Positions 41,560 to 41,797 of a DNA stretch of 41,797 bases are shown piece by piece (positions within the stretch are counted from its first letter, which is position 1; every line of letters begins with the position of its first letter). The position numbers and the translations under genes were made by a program. The notes beneath the pieces are model-generated. The model did not search any database and was not told the origin of the DNA. It was given only the letters and a program-made list of their open reading frames with translations. The stretch is from a bacterium (GTDB lineage Bacteria; Acidobacteriota; Thermoanaerobaculia; Multivoradales; JAHEKO01): NCBI GenBank assembly GCA_024224155.1, contig JAAENP010000387.1, positions 1-41,797 on the forward strand, read 5' to 3'.

Positions 41560-41797
41560 TGGTCACGAATAGTAGCAACGGCGCGCGGGGCGCTTCACTC
41601 TGCCCGCAGCACCTCAAGCGGCCGCGCCGCGAGCGCCCGGCTGCCGGCCAGGACCGCGGCTGCCGAGGCCAGGGCGACGCGGGTTGCGCCCGGGATGGCG
41701 ACCGGCAGCGGCCCCCTCGCGGCCCGCCCGCTAGAGGTGCAGCGGGCACAGGGAACCGCCCCGCACGCCGTGGCTACCACGCGTGACCAATGAGACT
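41552..41797. repeat. Long imperfect inverted repeat at the window end
   Basis: Bases 41552-41647 pair with 41702-41797 as inverted repeats: about 79 of 96 positions match with no gaps, around a 54-base loop. The right arm reads like a corrupted reverse copy of the left. At the end of a sequence this is typical of a foldback chimera or an unresolved palindrome in the assembly; a genuine inverted repeat is the alternative. Confidence 0.8.
41595..41797 (-). CDS. FtsX/MacB-like permease, C-terminal fragment (partial)
   Basis: An open frame enters from the window end and stops at 41595-41597. Its last residues, ARPLEVLRAE, match the terminal motif of MacB/FtsX-type permeases, as also seen in the permease ending at 767. 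Only about residues encoded by 41595-41701 are reliable, because the remainder falls in the right arm of the terminal inverted repeat and reads as an unnatural Cys/Arg-rich sequence. The gene lies upstream of the DUF3187 gene on the same strand, 35 bases away, and may be co-transcribed with it. Confidence 0.5.
   Translation of the reverse strand, partial: SHWSRVVATACGAVPCARCTSSGRAARGPLPVAIPGATRVALASAAAVLAGSRALAARPLEVLRAE

Overview
The window is a GC-rich, densely coded piece of a Gram-negative (diderm) chromosome. Evidence for two membranes is strong: a TonB-dependent receptor, an Omp85 barrel, a TamB-like protein, several lipoproteins and a MacAB-type pump. A serine/threonine kinase fused to a TolB/FlgO-like domain and TPRs, in the style common in Acidobacteriota, suggests an acidobacterial or related soil/sediment lineage; this placement is an inference. 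GTG and TTG starts are frequent. No rRNA, tRNA, CRISPR array or insertion sequence was recognised.

Layout. 1-697: end of a Memo-like gene and an AMMECR1 gene (AmmeMemoRadiSam components B and A). 767-5108 (minus): a four-gene efflux operon (HlyD/MacA adaptor, ATPase, two FtsX/MacB permeases). 5222-11533: one 2103-residue protein joining a TamB-like N-terminal half to a five-POTRA Omp85 (BamA/TamA) C-terminal half. 11634-16196: a lysine-rich exported TPR protein behind a sigma-54-like promoter, a PPK2 kinase, a PlsB-like acyltransferase, a DSP-like lipoprotein phosphatase and a PilZ protein. 16246-18907 (minus): an overlapping operon for pseudouridine-type nucleoside catabolism (BtpA/SgcQ TIM barrel, PfkB kinase, PsuG). 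19068-26874: a TPR lipoprotein, a lipoprotein oligopeptidase B, two CBS-pair proteins (one with a zinc ribbon), pterin carbinolamine dehydratase and the receptor-like kinase.

26979-40450 is the most interesting part: a co-directional cluster of eleven genes opened by a TetR regulator with a perfect 24-bp palindrome just upstream. It encodes a TonB receptor, an SDR dehydrogenase, two KAS III-like proteins that keep the cysteine but lack the His/Asn pair, three alpha/beta hydrolases (two with an RhlA-like Asn-Gly oxyanion motif), an SCPx-type thiolase, a sodium:solute symporter and an acyl-CoA ligase. Outer- and inner-membrane uptake plus CoA activation, hydrolysis, oxidation and thiolysis suggest a dedicated pathway for importing and dismantling a hydrophobic acyl or ketone compound; the substrate cannot be read from the sequence. 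One hydrolase gene lies between two direct 77-bp repeats, as if it were an inserted cassette.

40453-41797 (minus): a DUF3187-like outer-membrane protein and the 3' end of an FtsX-like permease. The last 246 bases form a long imperfect inverted repeat that looks like a contig-end foldback, so the terminal ~100 bases should be treated with caution.
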